Part shown: positions 31,943 to 40,336 of the stretch, in pieces
Layout: each line of letters starts with the position of its first letter
Position numbering within the stretch: the stretch's first letter is position 1
NCBI RefSeq assembly: GCF_004153545.1
Contig: NZ_SDVA01000001.1
Location: forward strand, 310,001 to 374,000
Direction: 5' to 3'
Length of the DNA stretch: 64,000 nucleotides
Source of the DNA: Serinicoccus sediminis
Lineage (GTDB): Bacteria > Actinomycetota > Actinomycetes > Actinomycetales > Dermatophilaceae
The notes under the pieces: generated by a model
Told to the model about the DNA's origin: nothing
The model's input: only the letters and a program-made list of their open reading frames with translations
The model's database searches: none
Position numbers and translations under genes: made by a program

Positions 31943-32773
31943 TCACAGCCGCCGGTCCGACAGGACCGGGAACCCTTCGCGCACCCGGGTCACCTCGCCG
32001 GGGTCGATCTCGACCGACAGCGTCTCCTCGCCTGCCCCGGCCTCGGCCAGCACGACGCCCGAGGGGTCGACGACCGCGCTGGCCCCGCCCATCTCGACCC
32101 CGGCGTGGGTGCCCGCGGTGTTGGCCGCGACCACGTAGCACTGGTTCTCGACCGCCCGGGCCCGCAGCAGCAGCCGCCAGTGCTCCACCCGGGCCATCGG
32201 CCACGCCGACGGGATGACGAACACCTCGGCGCCCCGGTCGAGCTGCAGCCGGTAGAGCTCGGGGAACCGCAGGTCGTAGCAGGTCGACAGGGCTGCCGTC
32301 AGCCCGTCCGCGGGCGCCGGCAGCTCGGTCACGACGAGCTCGGTGCCGGCCTCCATGAGCTTGGGCTCACCCCCGCCGAAGCCGAACCGGTGGATCTTGC
32401 GGTAGGTCGCGCACACCGCGCCCTCCGGGTCGAGGACGACCGAGGTGTTCCACAGGTGCCGCCCCTCCTCCCCCGGCTCGGCCGTGCGCTCCACGTGGGA
32501 CCCGGTATGCACCACGGCCCCGATCGCGCGCGTCGCCTCCGCGACCGGCACCAGGGCGGGCGGCAGGTGACCGTCCTCGAGCCCGGAGAGGTCCTGGCTG
32601 CGCTCCTCCCACTCCTTCGACGCGAAGCCGCCGGCGCTCCACAGCTCGGGCAGCAGCACCAGGTCGTGGCCCGCCCCGGCCCGCGCCACCAGCCCGGCGG
32701 CGCGCTCCGCCCGCGCCTCGACGCTCTCCTCGCTGCCGTCGGCATACCCCAGCTGGATGATGGCGACCTTCAC
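31943..32773 (-). CDS. Carbon-nitrogen hydrolase (nitrilase superfamily)
   Basis: 276 residues with the catalytic triad Glu43 (LLPELW), Lys at about 118 (YRKIHRF) and Cys at about 154 (STCYDLRFPE). The pattern is closest to omega-amidase/Nit2-like or deaminated-glutathione amidase branches; the exact substrate is uncertain. The GTG start overlaps the stop of the CopD-CtaG gene (GTGA), so the two are translationally coupled, an unexplained pairing. Confidence 0.88.
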   Translation of the reverse strand: MKVAIIQLGYADGSEESVEARAERAAGLVARAGAGHDLVLLPELWSAGGFASKEWEERSQDLSGLEDGHLPPALVPVAEATRAIGAVVHTGSHVERTAEPGEEGRHLWNTSVVLDPEGAVCATYRKIHRFGFGGGEPKLMEAGTELVVTELPAPADGLTAALSTCYDLRFPELYRLQLDRGAEVFVIPSAWPMARVEHWRLLLRARAVENQCYVVAANTAGTHAGVEMGGASAVVDPSGVVLAEAGAGEETLSVEIDPGEVTRVREGFPVLSDRRL

Positions 32774-34782
32774 CGTCGGCTCCTCTCGGCCAGTCTCTGC
32801 AGGTGCGCGTTGTAGGCCGTGAGCTCGGCGTCGTCGTCGCGCTCGGCCCGGCGGTCCGAGCGGGCGCTCTCGCGCTCGTCGCGGCGCATCCAGTCCACCA
32901 TGACCATGAGGACGAGGACCACCGTGGGCAGCTCTCCGACCCCCCAGGCGATGGCCCCGCCGACCTGCTGGTCGGCGAGCAGGTCGGGGACCCACGGCAC
33001 CTCGATCGCCTTGTAGAAGCCGGGCGCGAGCAGCCAGCTGCCCTGCATCAGCGCCAGCCCGAAGAAGGCGTGCGCGGCGAGGGTGCCGAGGAGCACGAGG
33101 ATGCGCAGCGGCGCGGGCCACTTCTCCGGCCCCGGGTCCTGGCCGACGAGCGCCCACACGAAGGCGAAGCCGGCCAGGGTGAAGTGGGCGACCATGAGCA
33201 CGTGCCCCACGTGGGTGGTCATCGCGAGCTCGAGCAGGCCGGTCCAGTAGAACCCGATGAGGCTGCCGAAGAAGATGACCCCGGCCACCAGCGGGTTGGC
33301 GACGAACGCCGCCCACCTCGAGTGCACCACGGCGAGGAGGACCTCGCGGGGCCCGAGGGTCTTGTCCCGGCGTGCGGGCAGCGTGCGGTAGGCGAGGGTG
33401 ATGGCCTGGGCGGGGACGAGGAAGATCGGCACCCCCATCATGAGCGCCATGTGCATCATCATGTGCTGGGAGAACATGACCCGGCCGTAGACGGCCGGTG
33501 CGCCGCTGGTGACGTAGACGAACAGCGCCCACCCGAGCACCCACGCCAGCAGCCGCCACCACGGCCAGCGGTCCCCGCGCCGCCAGAGGCGTACGCAGCC
33601 CGCGGCGTAGAGCCCGACCGCCACCAGGGCGACGAGGAGGAAGAGCCAGTTGGTCTGCCACACGTCGAGCAGCCGCGCGGTGGACCACGGCGGCGGCAGG
33701 GGGTAGCCGGTGAGCGCGAAGACCGCGGTGTCGGCGTCGGTGGGCGACTCCACCACGGGCGGCGGGGTGCGCGAGAGCACCGCCCCGAGGGCGACCGCCG
33801 CCCCCATGACGGCCAGCTCCCCGGCCGCGAGCGCGCCGAACAGCCATGGTCGGTCAGCGCCCCGCGCGATGATCTGCCGGCGCTGCACCGCGCCGAAGAC
33901 CCCCAGGACGGCGAGCAGCAGCACCTTGGCCCAGATGAGCGCCCAGTAGGCGGTGGTCAGGTCACCGAGGTCGTCCACGGTGAGCAGGGCGAACAGCAGC
34001 CCGGACAGGCCGATGGCGACGTAGGACCACGTGGCGAGCACCGAGTAGCGGCGCAGCGTCTCGGGGAGCGCCGGGCCGAGCAGCGGGAGCAGCAGCCCGA
34101 GCGCCATGAGCCCGCCCACCCACACGCACATGCCGACGAGGTGCAGGGCCAGGGCGGTCACGGCCGTCTCGTGGCCGTCGGTGCCGCTGGCGTGCCCGCC
34201 GTAGGCGAGCGGCAGCAGCGCGGCGAGCGCCAGCGCCGCCGCCCAGGCGAGCGAGCCGCGGGTGCGCGCGACCGCCGCGAGCGGGACGAGCAGCGCCACC
34301 AGGACCGTCTCGATGAGCCGCAGGCGCATCAGCTCCAGGCCCCACAGGTTGGCCAGCAGGTCGGACAGATAGCCGGGGGTCCCCGGGGGGATGCCGGCCA
34401 GGTCGCCGAACCCGAGCACCAGGATCGCCGCCGAGGACACCGCCCACAGCAGCGCGGACAGGGCGGCCGCCCGCGCCGCGGCCCCCCGGCGGTCGGTGCC
34501 CCGGCCCTCCCGGACCAGGAAGGCCGCCGCCACGAGCAGGCCCACGGTCAGGGCGGCCGCCAGGTGGTGGACCACCGTGAGCAGCACCATCCCCCAGCGC
34601 ACCACCGGGCCGGCGTCGCCGAGCACCAGCGGTGCGGCGGCCCCGCTCAGCGCGGCCGCCGGCACCGCCACCACCAGCGCCGTCAGGAGGGTCGTCGCCG
34701 GCACGGTCCAGCGCAGGGCCGCACCCCCCGGCGCACCCTGCTGCACCGGCGGGACCGGCGGAGAGGCCTGGCGCAACGACAT
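32770..34782 (-). CDS. CopD-CtaG fusion membrane protein (copper/cytochrome oxidase assembly)
   Basis: 670 residues with about 15 membrane helices. The first ~330 residues resemble CopD (copper import across the membrane; HHLAAALTVG, HLVGMCVWVGGLMALGLLLP in parts). After a loop of about 40 residues the CtaG (caa3 assembly) part follows, with FSQHMMMHMALMMGVPIFLV, MTTHVGHVLMVAHF and GLALMQGSWLLA. Met/His clusters suit Cu delivery to cytochrome oxidase. Start at 34782 with both a G-run and a TAGCAT six bases upstream. Confidence 0.92.
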   Translation of the reverse strand: MSLRQASPPVPPVQQGAPGGAALRWTVPATTLLTALVVAVPAAALSGAAAPLVLGDAGPVVRWGMVLLTVVHHLAAALTVGLLVAAAFLVREGRGTDRRGAAARAAALSALLWAVSSAAILVLGFGDLAGIPPGTPGYLSDLLANLWGLELMRLRLIETVLVALLVPLAAVARTRGSLAWAAALALAALLPLAYGGHASGTDGHETAVTALALHLVGMCVWVGGLMALGLLLPLLGPALPETLRRYSVLATWSYVAIGLSGLLFALLTVDDLGDLTTAYWALIWAKVLLLAVLGVFGAVQRRQIIARGADRPWLFGALAAGELAVMGAAVALGAVLSRTPPPVVESPTDADTAVFALTGYPLPPPWSTARLLDVWQTNWLFLLVALVAVGLYAAGCVRLWRRGDRWPWWRLLAWVLGWALFVYVTSGAPAVYGRVMFSQHMMMHMALMMGVPIFLVPAQAITLAYRTLPARRDKTLGPREVLLAVVHSRWAAFVANPLVAGVIFFGSLIGFYWTGLLELAMTTHVGHVLMVAHFTLAGFAFVWALVGQDPGPEKWPAPLRILVLLGTLAAHAFFGLALMQGSWLLAPGFYKAIEVPWVPDLLADQQVGGAIAWGVGELPTVVLVLMVMVDWMRRDERESARSDRRAERDDDAELTAYNAHLQRLAERSRR

Positions 34783-34788
34783 ACCCCC

Positions 34789-34794
34789 ATGCTA
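34789..34794 (-). promoter_or_regulatory. -10 element upstream of CopD-CtaG
   Basis: TAGCAT on the minus strand, six bases before the ATG at 34782; the spacer GGGGGT could double as an SD. Confidence 0.45.
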
Positions 34795-34835
34795 CGGAGC
34801 CGCACCGACAGCCCGCGCCGGCCGCCCAGGGTCGT

Positions 34836-34841
34836 TAGGGT
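34836..34841 (+). promoter_or_regulatory. -10 element of leaderless MDMPI-family gene
   Basis: TAGGGT, seven bases before the ATG at 34849; divergent from the CopD-CtaG promoter. Confidence 0.5.
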
Positions 34842-34848
34842 GGCGGGC

Positions 34849-35742
34849 ATGGTCGTTCATCCCTCCCCGCCCGCCGACGTCCCCGGATACGTGGAGGCCT
34901 ACCGTCAGGTGCTGCTGTCGATGGTCAACACCTGCGACGGCCTGCGCGAGGCGGAGTGGGACCTGCCCACCGACTGCCCCGGCTGGTCGGTGCGCGACCA
35001 CGTGGCCCACACCGTGCACCTGGAGGACTACCTGTCCGGCTCCGAGCACCCGGTCGTCCGGCAGACCATCGAGGTCGGCTCGCCGGAGCACGTGCGGAAC
35101 GAGCGGGGCGTCTGGATCGAGCAGGGGGTGCGCTCACGTGACGCCCTCACCCCGGAGCAGCTGCTCAACGAGCTGCGGGGCCTGGTCGAGATCCGCAGCG
35201 CCGACCTCTACCAGCAGGACCTCGCCATGGACTCCCCGGTCCGCTCGATGCCGGGGCGGGACTCGACCTTCGAGGAGCTGGTCCGGCGGCGCCTCTGCGA
35301 CGTCTGGACCCACGAGCAGGACATCCGGGAGGCCGTGGGCCGGCCCGGGTCCCTGGACGGTGACGGCGCGGCCCAGTGGACCGCCATGGTGCTGGAGGCG
35401 CTCCCCCGCGTGGTGCTGCGCCGCGTCGCCCCCGAGCCGGGCACCGTCGTCATCCTCGAGAGCACGGGCCCGGTGACCGGGCGGTCCGGGGTGCGCATCG
35501 ACGTCGACGAGGACGGCGAGCCGGTGGCGCACGAGCTCTTCAGCGGGCACTCCGCGGAGGAGGGCGAGGAGGTGCCGGTCACCGACTCCGGCGAGGAGGC
35601 GACCACGACCATCTCGATGTCCACCCACGCCCTCGCGCGCCGGACCGCCGGTCGGACCACCACCGAGGACACGGCCTACCACGTGCACGGCGACGAGGAG
35701 CTGGCCCGGACCGTGCTCGACGCCCTCGTCCTGGCGCGCTGA
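34849..35742 (+). CDS. Maleylpyruvate isomerase family mycothiol-dependent enzyme
   Basis: 297 residues. The N-terminal MDMPI/DinB four-helix bundle carries metal-site residues in CPGWSVRDHVAHTVHLE and LCDVWTHEQDIREAVG. The C-terminal SCP2-like alpha/beta domain (residues ~190-297) contains IDVDEDGEPVAHE and ends in HVHGDEELARTVLDAL. The family carries out mycothiol-dependent isomerisation or thiol transfer in actinobacteria; the individual substrate is unknown. Confidence 0.88.
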   Translation: MVVHPSPPADVPGYVEAYRQVLLSMVNTCDGLREAEWDLPTDCPGWSVRDHVAHTVHLEDYLSGSEHPVVRQTIEVGSPEHVRNERGVWIEQGVRSRDALTPEQLLNELRGLVEIRSADLYQQDLAMDSPVRSMPGRDSTFEELVRRRLCDVWTHEQDIREAVGRPGSLDGDGAAQWTAMVLEALPRVVLRRVAPEPGTVVILESTGPVTGRSGVRIDVDEDGEPVAHELFSGHSAEEGEEVPVTDSGEEATTTISMSTHALARRTAGRTTTEDTAYHVHGDEELARTVLDALVLAR

Positions 35743-35745
35743 GGC

Positions 35746-36147
35746 TCAGCGCCTCCGCGCGCCCCGGCTGAAACACCACAGCCCACCGACGAAGAGCGCG
35801 AGCACCGCCAGCACGGTGCCCGCCACCCACAGCCCGGGCCCCCACCCGAGCGTGACGTCGAGGATGACGGCCACGAGCGCGATGGCCAGCCCGCCCTGGG
35901 CGGCCAGCCGGGTGGCGCGGAACTGCGCCAGCGCCTCGGCCCGGTCGGCCTCGCTGCCGGTCACCAGCCGGGCCGCCGGCTCCAGCCGGCGGCTCACCGC
36001 CTGGAGCACGGCATACCCGAGGAAGAACCCGGCCCCCAGCACCGCGACCCGGGTGTTGCCGCGGGACAGCCCGACGACCAGCACCACCACCGCGGCGAGG
36101 GTCGTCAACGCGGTGAAGATGCGGTCCTTGAGGCGGGGCCGGGGCAT
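35746..36147 (-). CDS. Hypothetical membrane protein (four helices)
   Basis: 133 residues starting MPRPRLKDRIFTALTTLAAV. Two helices (LTTLAAVVVLVVGLSRG; VAVLGAGFFLGYAVLQAV), a charged cytosolic loop (SEADRAEALAQFRATRLAAQ), then two more helices (GLAIALVAVILDVTLGW; LWVAGTVLAVLALFVGGLW). It ends in Arg residues. I do not recognise a family. It converges 3 nt from the MDMPI-family gene. Confidence 0.7.
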   Translation of the reverse strand: MPRPRLKDRIFTALTTLAAVVVLVVGLSRGNTRVAVLGAGFFLGYAVLQAVSRRLEPAARLVTGSEADRAEALAQFRATRLAAQGGLAIALVAVILDVTLGWGPGLWVAGTVLAVLALFVGGLWCFSRGARRR

Positions 36148-36291
36148 GGGGCGATGGTATGCCGTGCCCGTCACCCCCTCGCCCGCCCGACGGGCCCAGC
36201 CCCCTCCCCGCCCGTCACGACCCCACGGCGCTGCGGCGGCCGGGGTGCCACAGCGGTGGACGGACCTGCCGGGGCCTGCTACGTTCACAAG

Positions 36292-36598
36292 GTCTTCAAT
36301 CAGCGGGACCAAGGAGCTGATGCACAGGATCAGTCCGGGTCCGCCATCCCGCAGCCGTGACCGAGCGAGACCTCTGTCACCCGGGCTGCGCGACCGTCGT
36401 CGGCGTGGCATGCGCGCGCCGGGCGATGTCGAGCGTTGGCGGACGACGACGATGACGTCCTGTGCCCTCAGAGCCCACCAGACCCGCCGGGCCACGGTGC
36501 GAGACCCACCGGAACCCGGCCTGCGAGGGGCTTGGCCGTCCAGGGACGACGGCAGGGCTCCCTGGGGGTCGGCCGGGCAGGGACACCGGCCGACCCCC
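36292..36598 (+). ncRNA. Candidate small RNA (about 300 nt)
   Basis: TGGACG (36257-36262) and TACGTT (36280-36285) are separated by 17 nt, predicting a start near 36292. A 13-bp hairpin (36564-36576 with 36586-36598, loop GCAGGGACA) would end it. It does not contain the RNase P, SRP, tmRNA or 6S signatures I know. It could equally be a long leader or nothing. Confidence 0.3.
36564..36598. terminator. Strong hairpin in the 36.1-36.7 kb gap
   Basis: GGGGGTCGGCCGG pairs perfectly with its complement (13-bp stem, 9-nt loop). No T-run follows. Confidence 0.65.
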
Positions 36599-36652
36599 AT
36601 AACCGCCTCCGTCGCAGCGTCCCGGACGCGCTGCCGCACCGCTCCCACCACG

Positions 36653-36658
36653 TAGGCT
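36653..36658 (+). promoter_or_regulatory. -10 element of DUF368 gene
   Basis: TAGGCT, eight bases before the GTG at 36667; no SD in between. Confidence 0.5.
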
Positions 36659-36666
36659 GGCCGACT

Positions 36667-37647
36667 GTGACCGACACCTCCCCCGCCACGTCGCAGCACG
36701 CCACCCGCAGCCGGAAGTGGCTCCCGCTGGACCTGCTGCGCGGCTTCCTCATCGGCATGGCCGAGCTCATCCCCGGGGTCTCCGGCGGCACCGTCGCCCT
36801 CGTCACCGGGCTCTACGAGCAGCTCATCGGCAGCGCCTCGCACGTCGTCTCGGCGGCCAAGGCGCTGGTGGTCGGCGGTGAGCACGGCCGGGTCCAGGGA
36901 GCCCTGACCGAGCTGCGCCGCACCAACTGGTGGCTGCTCGTCCCGGTCATGACGGGGATGGCGCTGGCCGTGCTCACCGTCGCCGGGGTGATGAGCCGTT
37001 TCGTCACCGAGTCGCCGGAGCACGCCCGCGGGCTCTTCCTCGGCATGGTCGCGACCAGCGTGGTCGTGCCGCTGCGGATGCTGACCGAGCGGCGTCGACC
37101 GGTCTGGCTGGAGGTCGTGCTGGCGGTGGGAGCGGCCGTGCTGGCCTGGACGCTCATCGGCTTCGCCGGCGGTCAGGCCGTCGCCGACCCCCCGCTGACC
37201 CTCGTCTTCGGTGCCGCCGCGGTGGCCATCTGCGCGCTGGTGGTGCCGGGGGTGTCCGGGTCGTTCTTCCTGCTGGCGGTCGGGCTCTACACCACCACCC
37301 TCGACGCGGTGGACTCCCGCGACCTCGTCTACATCGGCGTCTTCGCCCTGGGGGCGGCCACCGGGCTGGCGTCCTTCGTCCAGCTGCTCAGCTGGCTCCT
37401 GGAGCACCACCGCCGGTCCACGCTCATCGTCATGGCCGGCCTCATGGTCGGCTCGCTGCGCGCCCTGTGGCCCTGGCAGGAGTCGGCCGGTGGCGACGAC
37501 CACGGCCCGGGAGCCCTGGTGGCGCCCTACGCCCCGGTCCTCGGCCCGGTCCTGCTGGCCCTCCTCGGCGCCGCCGTCGTCGCCGTGCTCGTGGTCGTCG
37601 AGGCCCGCAGCAGCGACGGTGACGCGGGGCGGGACAGCGACGGCTGA
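36667..37647 (+). CDS. DUF368 polyprenyl-phosphate transporter (PopT family)
   Basis: 326 residues, about eight helices, with the duplicated hallmark LIPGVSGGTVALVTGLYEQLI at about residues 35-55 and VVPGVSGSFFLLAVGLYTTTL in the second half (in parts). DUF368 proteins recycle undecaprenyl/decaprenyl phosphate across the membrane for wall synthesis. This serves the same lipid carrier used by the LCP ligase at 3964 and by many glycosylation systems. The charged C-terminal tail is Asp/Gly-rich. The start is GTG in a leaderless context; an upstream extension is not supported by codon use. Confidence 0.92.
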   Translation: MTDTSPATSQHATRSRKWLPLDLLRGFLIGMAELIPGVSGGTVALVTGLYEQLIGSASHVVSAAKALVVGGEHGRVQGALTELRRTNWWLLVPVMTGMALAVLTVAGVMSRFVTESPEHARGLFLGMVATSVVVPLRMLTERRRPVWLEVVLAVGAAVLAWTLIGFAGGQAVADPPLTLVFGAAAVAICALVVPGVSGSFFLLAVGLYTTTLDAVDSRDLVYIGVFALGAATGLASFVQLLSWLLEHHRRSTLIVMAGLMVGSLRALWPWQESAGGDDHGPGALVAPYAPVLGPVLLALLGAAVVAVLVVVEARSSDGDAGRDSDG

Positions 37648-37668
37648 GCCGCGCGGCGGCATACCGAT

Positions 37669-37716
37669 CTGGACAGAGGGTTCTGGGACCCGTCGTCCAG
37701 AAACGTATGTCCAGAA
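37669..37716. repeat. Family D nested inverted repeat, locus 2
   Basis: TCTGGACA ... TTCTGGG ... TCCAGAA ... TGTCCAGA, the same arms as at 25748-25797 in the same order. It ends 8 nt from the stop of the E2 gene, between the convergent DUF368 and E2 genes, so it can act as their terminator. Confidence 0.75.
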
Positions 37717-37723
37717 GTCCGGC

Positions 37724-39247
37724 TCAGGCCCAGGCGAGCGCCCGGGCAGGGTCCTCCAGGAGGGTGGCCAGGTCGGAGAGGAACCGCGAGCCCAGCTCGC
37801 CGTCGATGAGCCGGTGGTCGAAGCTCACCGCGAGCTGGGTGACCCAGCGCGGTTCGATCCGCTCGTGCTCGCCCCCGCCGACGACCCACGGCATCCGCCG
37901 GACCGCGCCGAAGCAGACGATCGCGGACTCGCCCGGGTTGATGATCGGGGTGCCGGTGTCGACGCCGAAAACCCCGACGTTGGTGATGGTGATGGTGCCG
38001 CCGGACATGTCGGCCGGCTGCGTGCGCCCGGCCTTGGCGGTCGCCACGAGGTCGGTCATCGCCTCGGCGAGCTGCCGCAGGTCCATGAGGTCGGCGTCCT
38101 TGATGTTCGGGACGACCAGCCCGCGCGGGGTCGCGGCGGCGATGCCGAGGTTGACGTAGTTGCGCTGCACGATCTGCTGCGCGTCCTCGTCCCAGACGGC
38201 GTTCATGCCCGGGTTGCGCCGGACCGCGACCGTCATCGCCTTGGCCAGGACGAGGAGCGGGTTGATCCGCAGGTCACGGAACGCCCGGTCCGCCTTGAGC
38301 CGGTCGATGAGCTCCATCGTCCGGGTGACGTCGACGGTGATGAACTCGGTGACGTGCGGCGCGCTGAAGGCCGACCCGACCATGGCCTGGGCGGTCATCT
38401 TGCGCACGCCCTTGACGTCGGTGCGCTCCTCCCGATCGCCGGAGCGGTCGAACACCGGCCGCTGGTATGCCGACCGCCCGGCCTCGCCGGCCGTCTCACC
38501 CGAGCGACCGCCAGCCTCGGGCGCGGGGGAACCATTCGCGACGCCCGGTGGGGTCGAGGGGGAACCATCCGCGACGCCCGGTGGGGTCGAGGGCGAACCA
38601 TCCGCGGCGCCCGGTGGGGTGGTGGGCGCGGCGCCGGCGCCCTCCAGGTGGGCGTCGATGTCGGAGCGGCGCACGATGCCGGTCGGGCCGGCCGCGGCCA
38701 CCGCGTTGATGTCGACGCCGCGGTCCTTGGCGTACTTGCGCACCGGCGGTGAGGCCTTGGCCTTGCGCTGCGGGGCGGCCGCGGTCTCGGCCTCGGCGCC
38801 GGAGGCCCCCCGGCGGCGCTTGCGGCGGGTGGTCGAGCCCTCGATCGCCCCGTAGCCGACGAGCATCGCCTCGCGGGTGCTGCCGGTGCCGCCCTCGCCG
38901 CCCTCGGGCGGGCTGGGCACCAGGTCGTCGGACGCCGCGGCGTCCTCGTCGGTGACGTCCTCGACGTCCGTGCCGGACTGCTCCCCCGCGCCGTCCTCGC
39001 CCTCACCACCGGTGCCGTCGTCGACGACCACGATGGGCGTGCCGACCTCGACCTCGTCGCCCTCGGCGGCCAGGATCTTGGTCACCGTGCCCTCCCACGG
39101 GATGGGCAGCTCGACGAGCGACTTCGCGGTCTCCACCTCGACCACGATGTCGTTGGTCTTCACGGTGTCGCCCTCGGCGACCTTCCACTGGATGATCGTC
39201 GCCTCGACGAGGCCTTCGCCGGGGTCGGGGAGCTTGAACTCGGGCAC
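37724..39247 (-). CDS. bkdC: Branched-chain 2-oxoacid dehydrogenase E2 (dihydrolipoamide acyltransferase)
   Basis: 507 residues. One lipoyl domain (residues 1-77) with the lipoylated Lys42 in VEVETAKSL; an acidic linker; a peripheral subunit-binding domain (PPVRKYAKDRGVDINAV...TGIVRRSDIDAHL, in parts); a repeat-derived Pro/Gly linker; then the catalytic acyltransferase domain with VTEFITVDVT and the active-site VSFDHRLIDGELG. The flexible linker between the E3-binding and catalytic domains is made of three 11-residue repeats (TPPGVADGSPS type) encoded by family A repeat DNA. Operon order E1a-E1b-E2; no E3 gene follows. Confidence 0.94.
   Translation of the reverse strand: MPEFKLPDPGEGLVEATIIQWKVAEGDTVKTNDIVVEVETAKSLVELPIPWEGTVTKILAAEGDEVEVGTPIVVVDDGTGGEGEDGAGEQSGTDVEDVTDEDAAASDDLVPSPPEGGEGGTGSTREAMLVGYGAIEGSTTRRKRRRGASGAEAETAAAPQRKAKASPPVRKYAKDRGVDINAVAAAGPTGIVRRSDIDAHLEGAGAAPTTPPGAADGSPSTPPGVADGSPSTPPGVANGSPAPEAGGRSGETAGEAGRSAYQRPVFDRSGDREERTDVKGVRKMTAQAMVGSAFSAPHVTEFITVDVTRTMELIDRLKADRAFRDLRINPLLVLAKAMTVAVRRNPGMNAVWDEDAQQIVQRNYVNLGIAAATPRGLVVPNIKDADLMDLRQLAEAMTDLVATAKAGRTQPADMSGGTITITNVGVFGVDTGTPIINPGESAIVCFGAVRRMPWVVGGGEHERIEPRWVTQLAVSFDHRLIDGELGSRFLSDLATLLEDPARALAWA
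38525..38623. repeat. Family A tandem repeat, locus 3 (inside bkdC, 33-bp units)
   Basis: AACCAT starts at 38530, 38563 and 38596: three units of exactly 33 bp = 11 codons, with the core AACCATYCGCGRCGCCCGGT. They encode TPPGAADGSPS, TPPGVADGSPS and TPPGVANGSPA in the interdomain linker of E2, keeping the frame. Confidence 0.9.
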
Positions 39248-39301
39248 GAGGGCCGCCTCCTGGGTGGACTGGCTGAGCTGGTCTGGGCGTGAGCGGGTGG
39301 G

Positions 39302-40327
39302 TCAGTACTCGAGCAGGGTCTCGACGGCGTGCAGGACGCGGTCGAGGTCGGGGAGGAAGACCTCCTCGTGCCGGCTCGGCGGGTAGGGGATGTTGTAGCC
39401 GCCGACCCGCAGGACCGGCGCCTCGAGGTGGTAGAAGCAGTGCTCCTGCACGTGCGCCGCGAGCTCGGAGGTGATGCTGGCGAAGGTCTGCGCCTCGGAC
39501 AGCGCGATGCACCGCCCCGTCTTCCTCACCGACGCCTCGATGACGTCGGTGTCCAGCGGCGACAGCGAGCGCAGGTCGACGACCTCGATCGACGGGCCGT
39601 CCTCCAGCTCGGCGGCCTGGGCGGCGGCGTGCGCCACCTTGACCATCGGGCCGTAGGTGAGCACGGTGACGTCGCTGCCCTCGACCCGGACGACGGCGTC
39701 CTCGAGCGCGTGCGGCGCGTCCTCCAGCGCCCCGCCGTGCTCGCCGAGGTCGAGGACCCCGCGCTCGTGGTAGCGGCGCTTGGGCTCGTAGAACACGACA
39801 GGGTCGTCGCTGGCGATCGCCTGCTGCATCATCCAGTAGGCGTCCTCGGTGCTGGAGCACGTGACGACCCGCAGCCCGGCGGTGTGCGCGAAGTAGGACT
39901 CGTTGGACTCGCTGTGGTGCTCGACCGCCCCGATGCCGCCGCCGTAGGGAATGCGGATGACCATCGGCACCTTGAGCGCACCCAGGCTGCGGTTGTGCAT
40001 CTTGGCGACCTGGCTGACGATCTGGTCGAAGGCGGGGTAGACGAACCCGTCGAACTGGATCTCGACGACCGGGCGGTAGCCGCGCAGCGCCATACCGACC
40101 GCGGCGCCCATGATCCCGGACTCGGCGAGCGGGGTGTCGACGACGCGGTCCTCGCCGAAGTCCTTCTGCAAACCCTCCGTGATGCGGAAGACGCCGCCGA
40201 GCTTGCCGACGTCCTCGCCCATGAGGACGACCTTGGGGTCGCGCTCCATGGCCGCGCGCATGCCGGCGTTGAGCGCCTTGGCGATGGTCATCCGGGTCGC
40301 CGTGCCCGGCGCGGTCTGCGTGCTCAT
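39302..40327 (-). CDS. bkdB: Branched-chain 2-oxoacid dehydrogenase E1 component, beta subunit
   Basis: 341 residues. Transketolase-like pyrimidine-binding domain with VVLMGEDVGKLGGVFRITEGL (in parts), DTPLAESGIMGAAVGMALRGYRPV, EIQFDGFVYPAFDQIVSQ and the HHSESNESYFAHTAGL loop, then the transketolase C domain. It forms the alpha2beta2 TPP-dependent decarboxylase with the upstream alpha subunit. HHSQ/HHSE-type loops fit branched-chain over pyruvate substrates, but pyruvate activity is not excluded. It starts 9 nt after the alpha stop. Confidence 0.93.
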   Translation of the reverse strand: MSTQTAPGTATRMTIAKALNAGMRAAMERDPKVVLMGEDVGKLGGVFRITEGLQKDFGEDRVVDTPLAESGIMGAAVGMALRGYRPVVEIQFDGFVYPAFDQIVSQVAKMHNRSLGALKVPMVIRIPYGGGIGAVEHHSESNESYFAHTAGLRVVTCSSTEDAYWMMQQAIASDDPVVFYEPKRRYHERGVLDLGEHGGALEDAPHALEDAVVRVEGSDVTVLTYGPMVKVAHAAAQAAELEDGPSIEVVDLRSLSPLDTDVIEASVRKTGRCIALSEAQTFASITSELAAHVQEHCFYHLEAPVLRVGGYNIPYPPSRHEEVFLPDLDRVLHAVETLLEY

Positions 40328-40336
40328 CGGTGCCCC

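Larger units (their letters stand above)
36148..36666. other. 519-nt intergenic region; contains candidate ncRNA
   Basis: No open frame here has convincing codon use on either strand, and no IS or protein remnant is recognisable. It contains a good-spacing promoter candidate (36257-36285), a GC-rich stretch with hairpins, a terminator-like hairpin (36564-36598) and the DUF368 -10. Confidence 0.5.

Noticed and set aside
36154-36655. Small proteins or an IS remnant in the 36.1-36.7 kb gap
   Set aside because: Candidate frames are Arg/Pro/Thr-rich, lack SD and third-position GC bias, and show no transposase motif or terminal inverted repeats.
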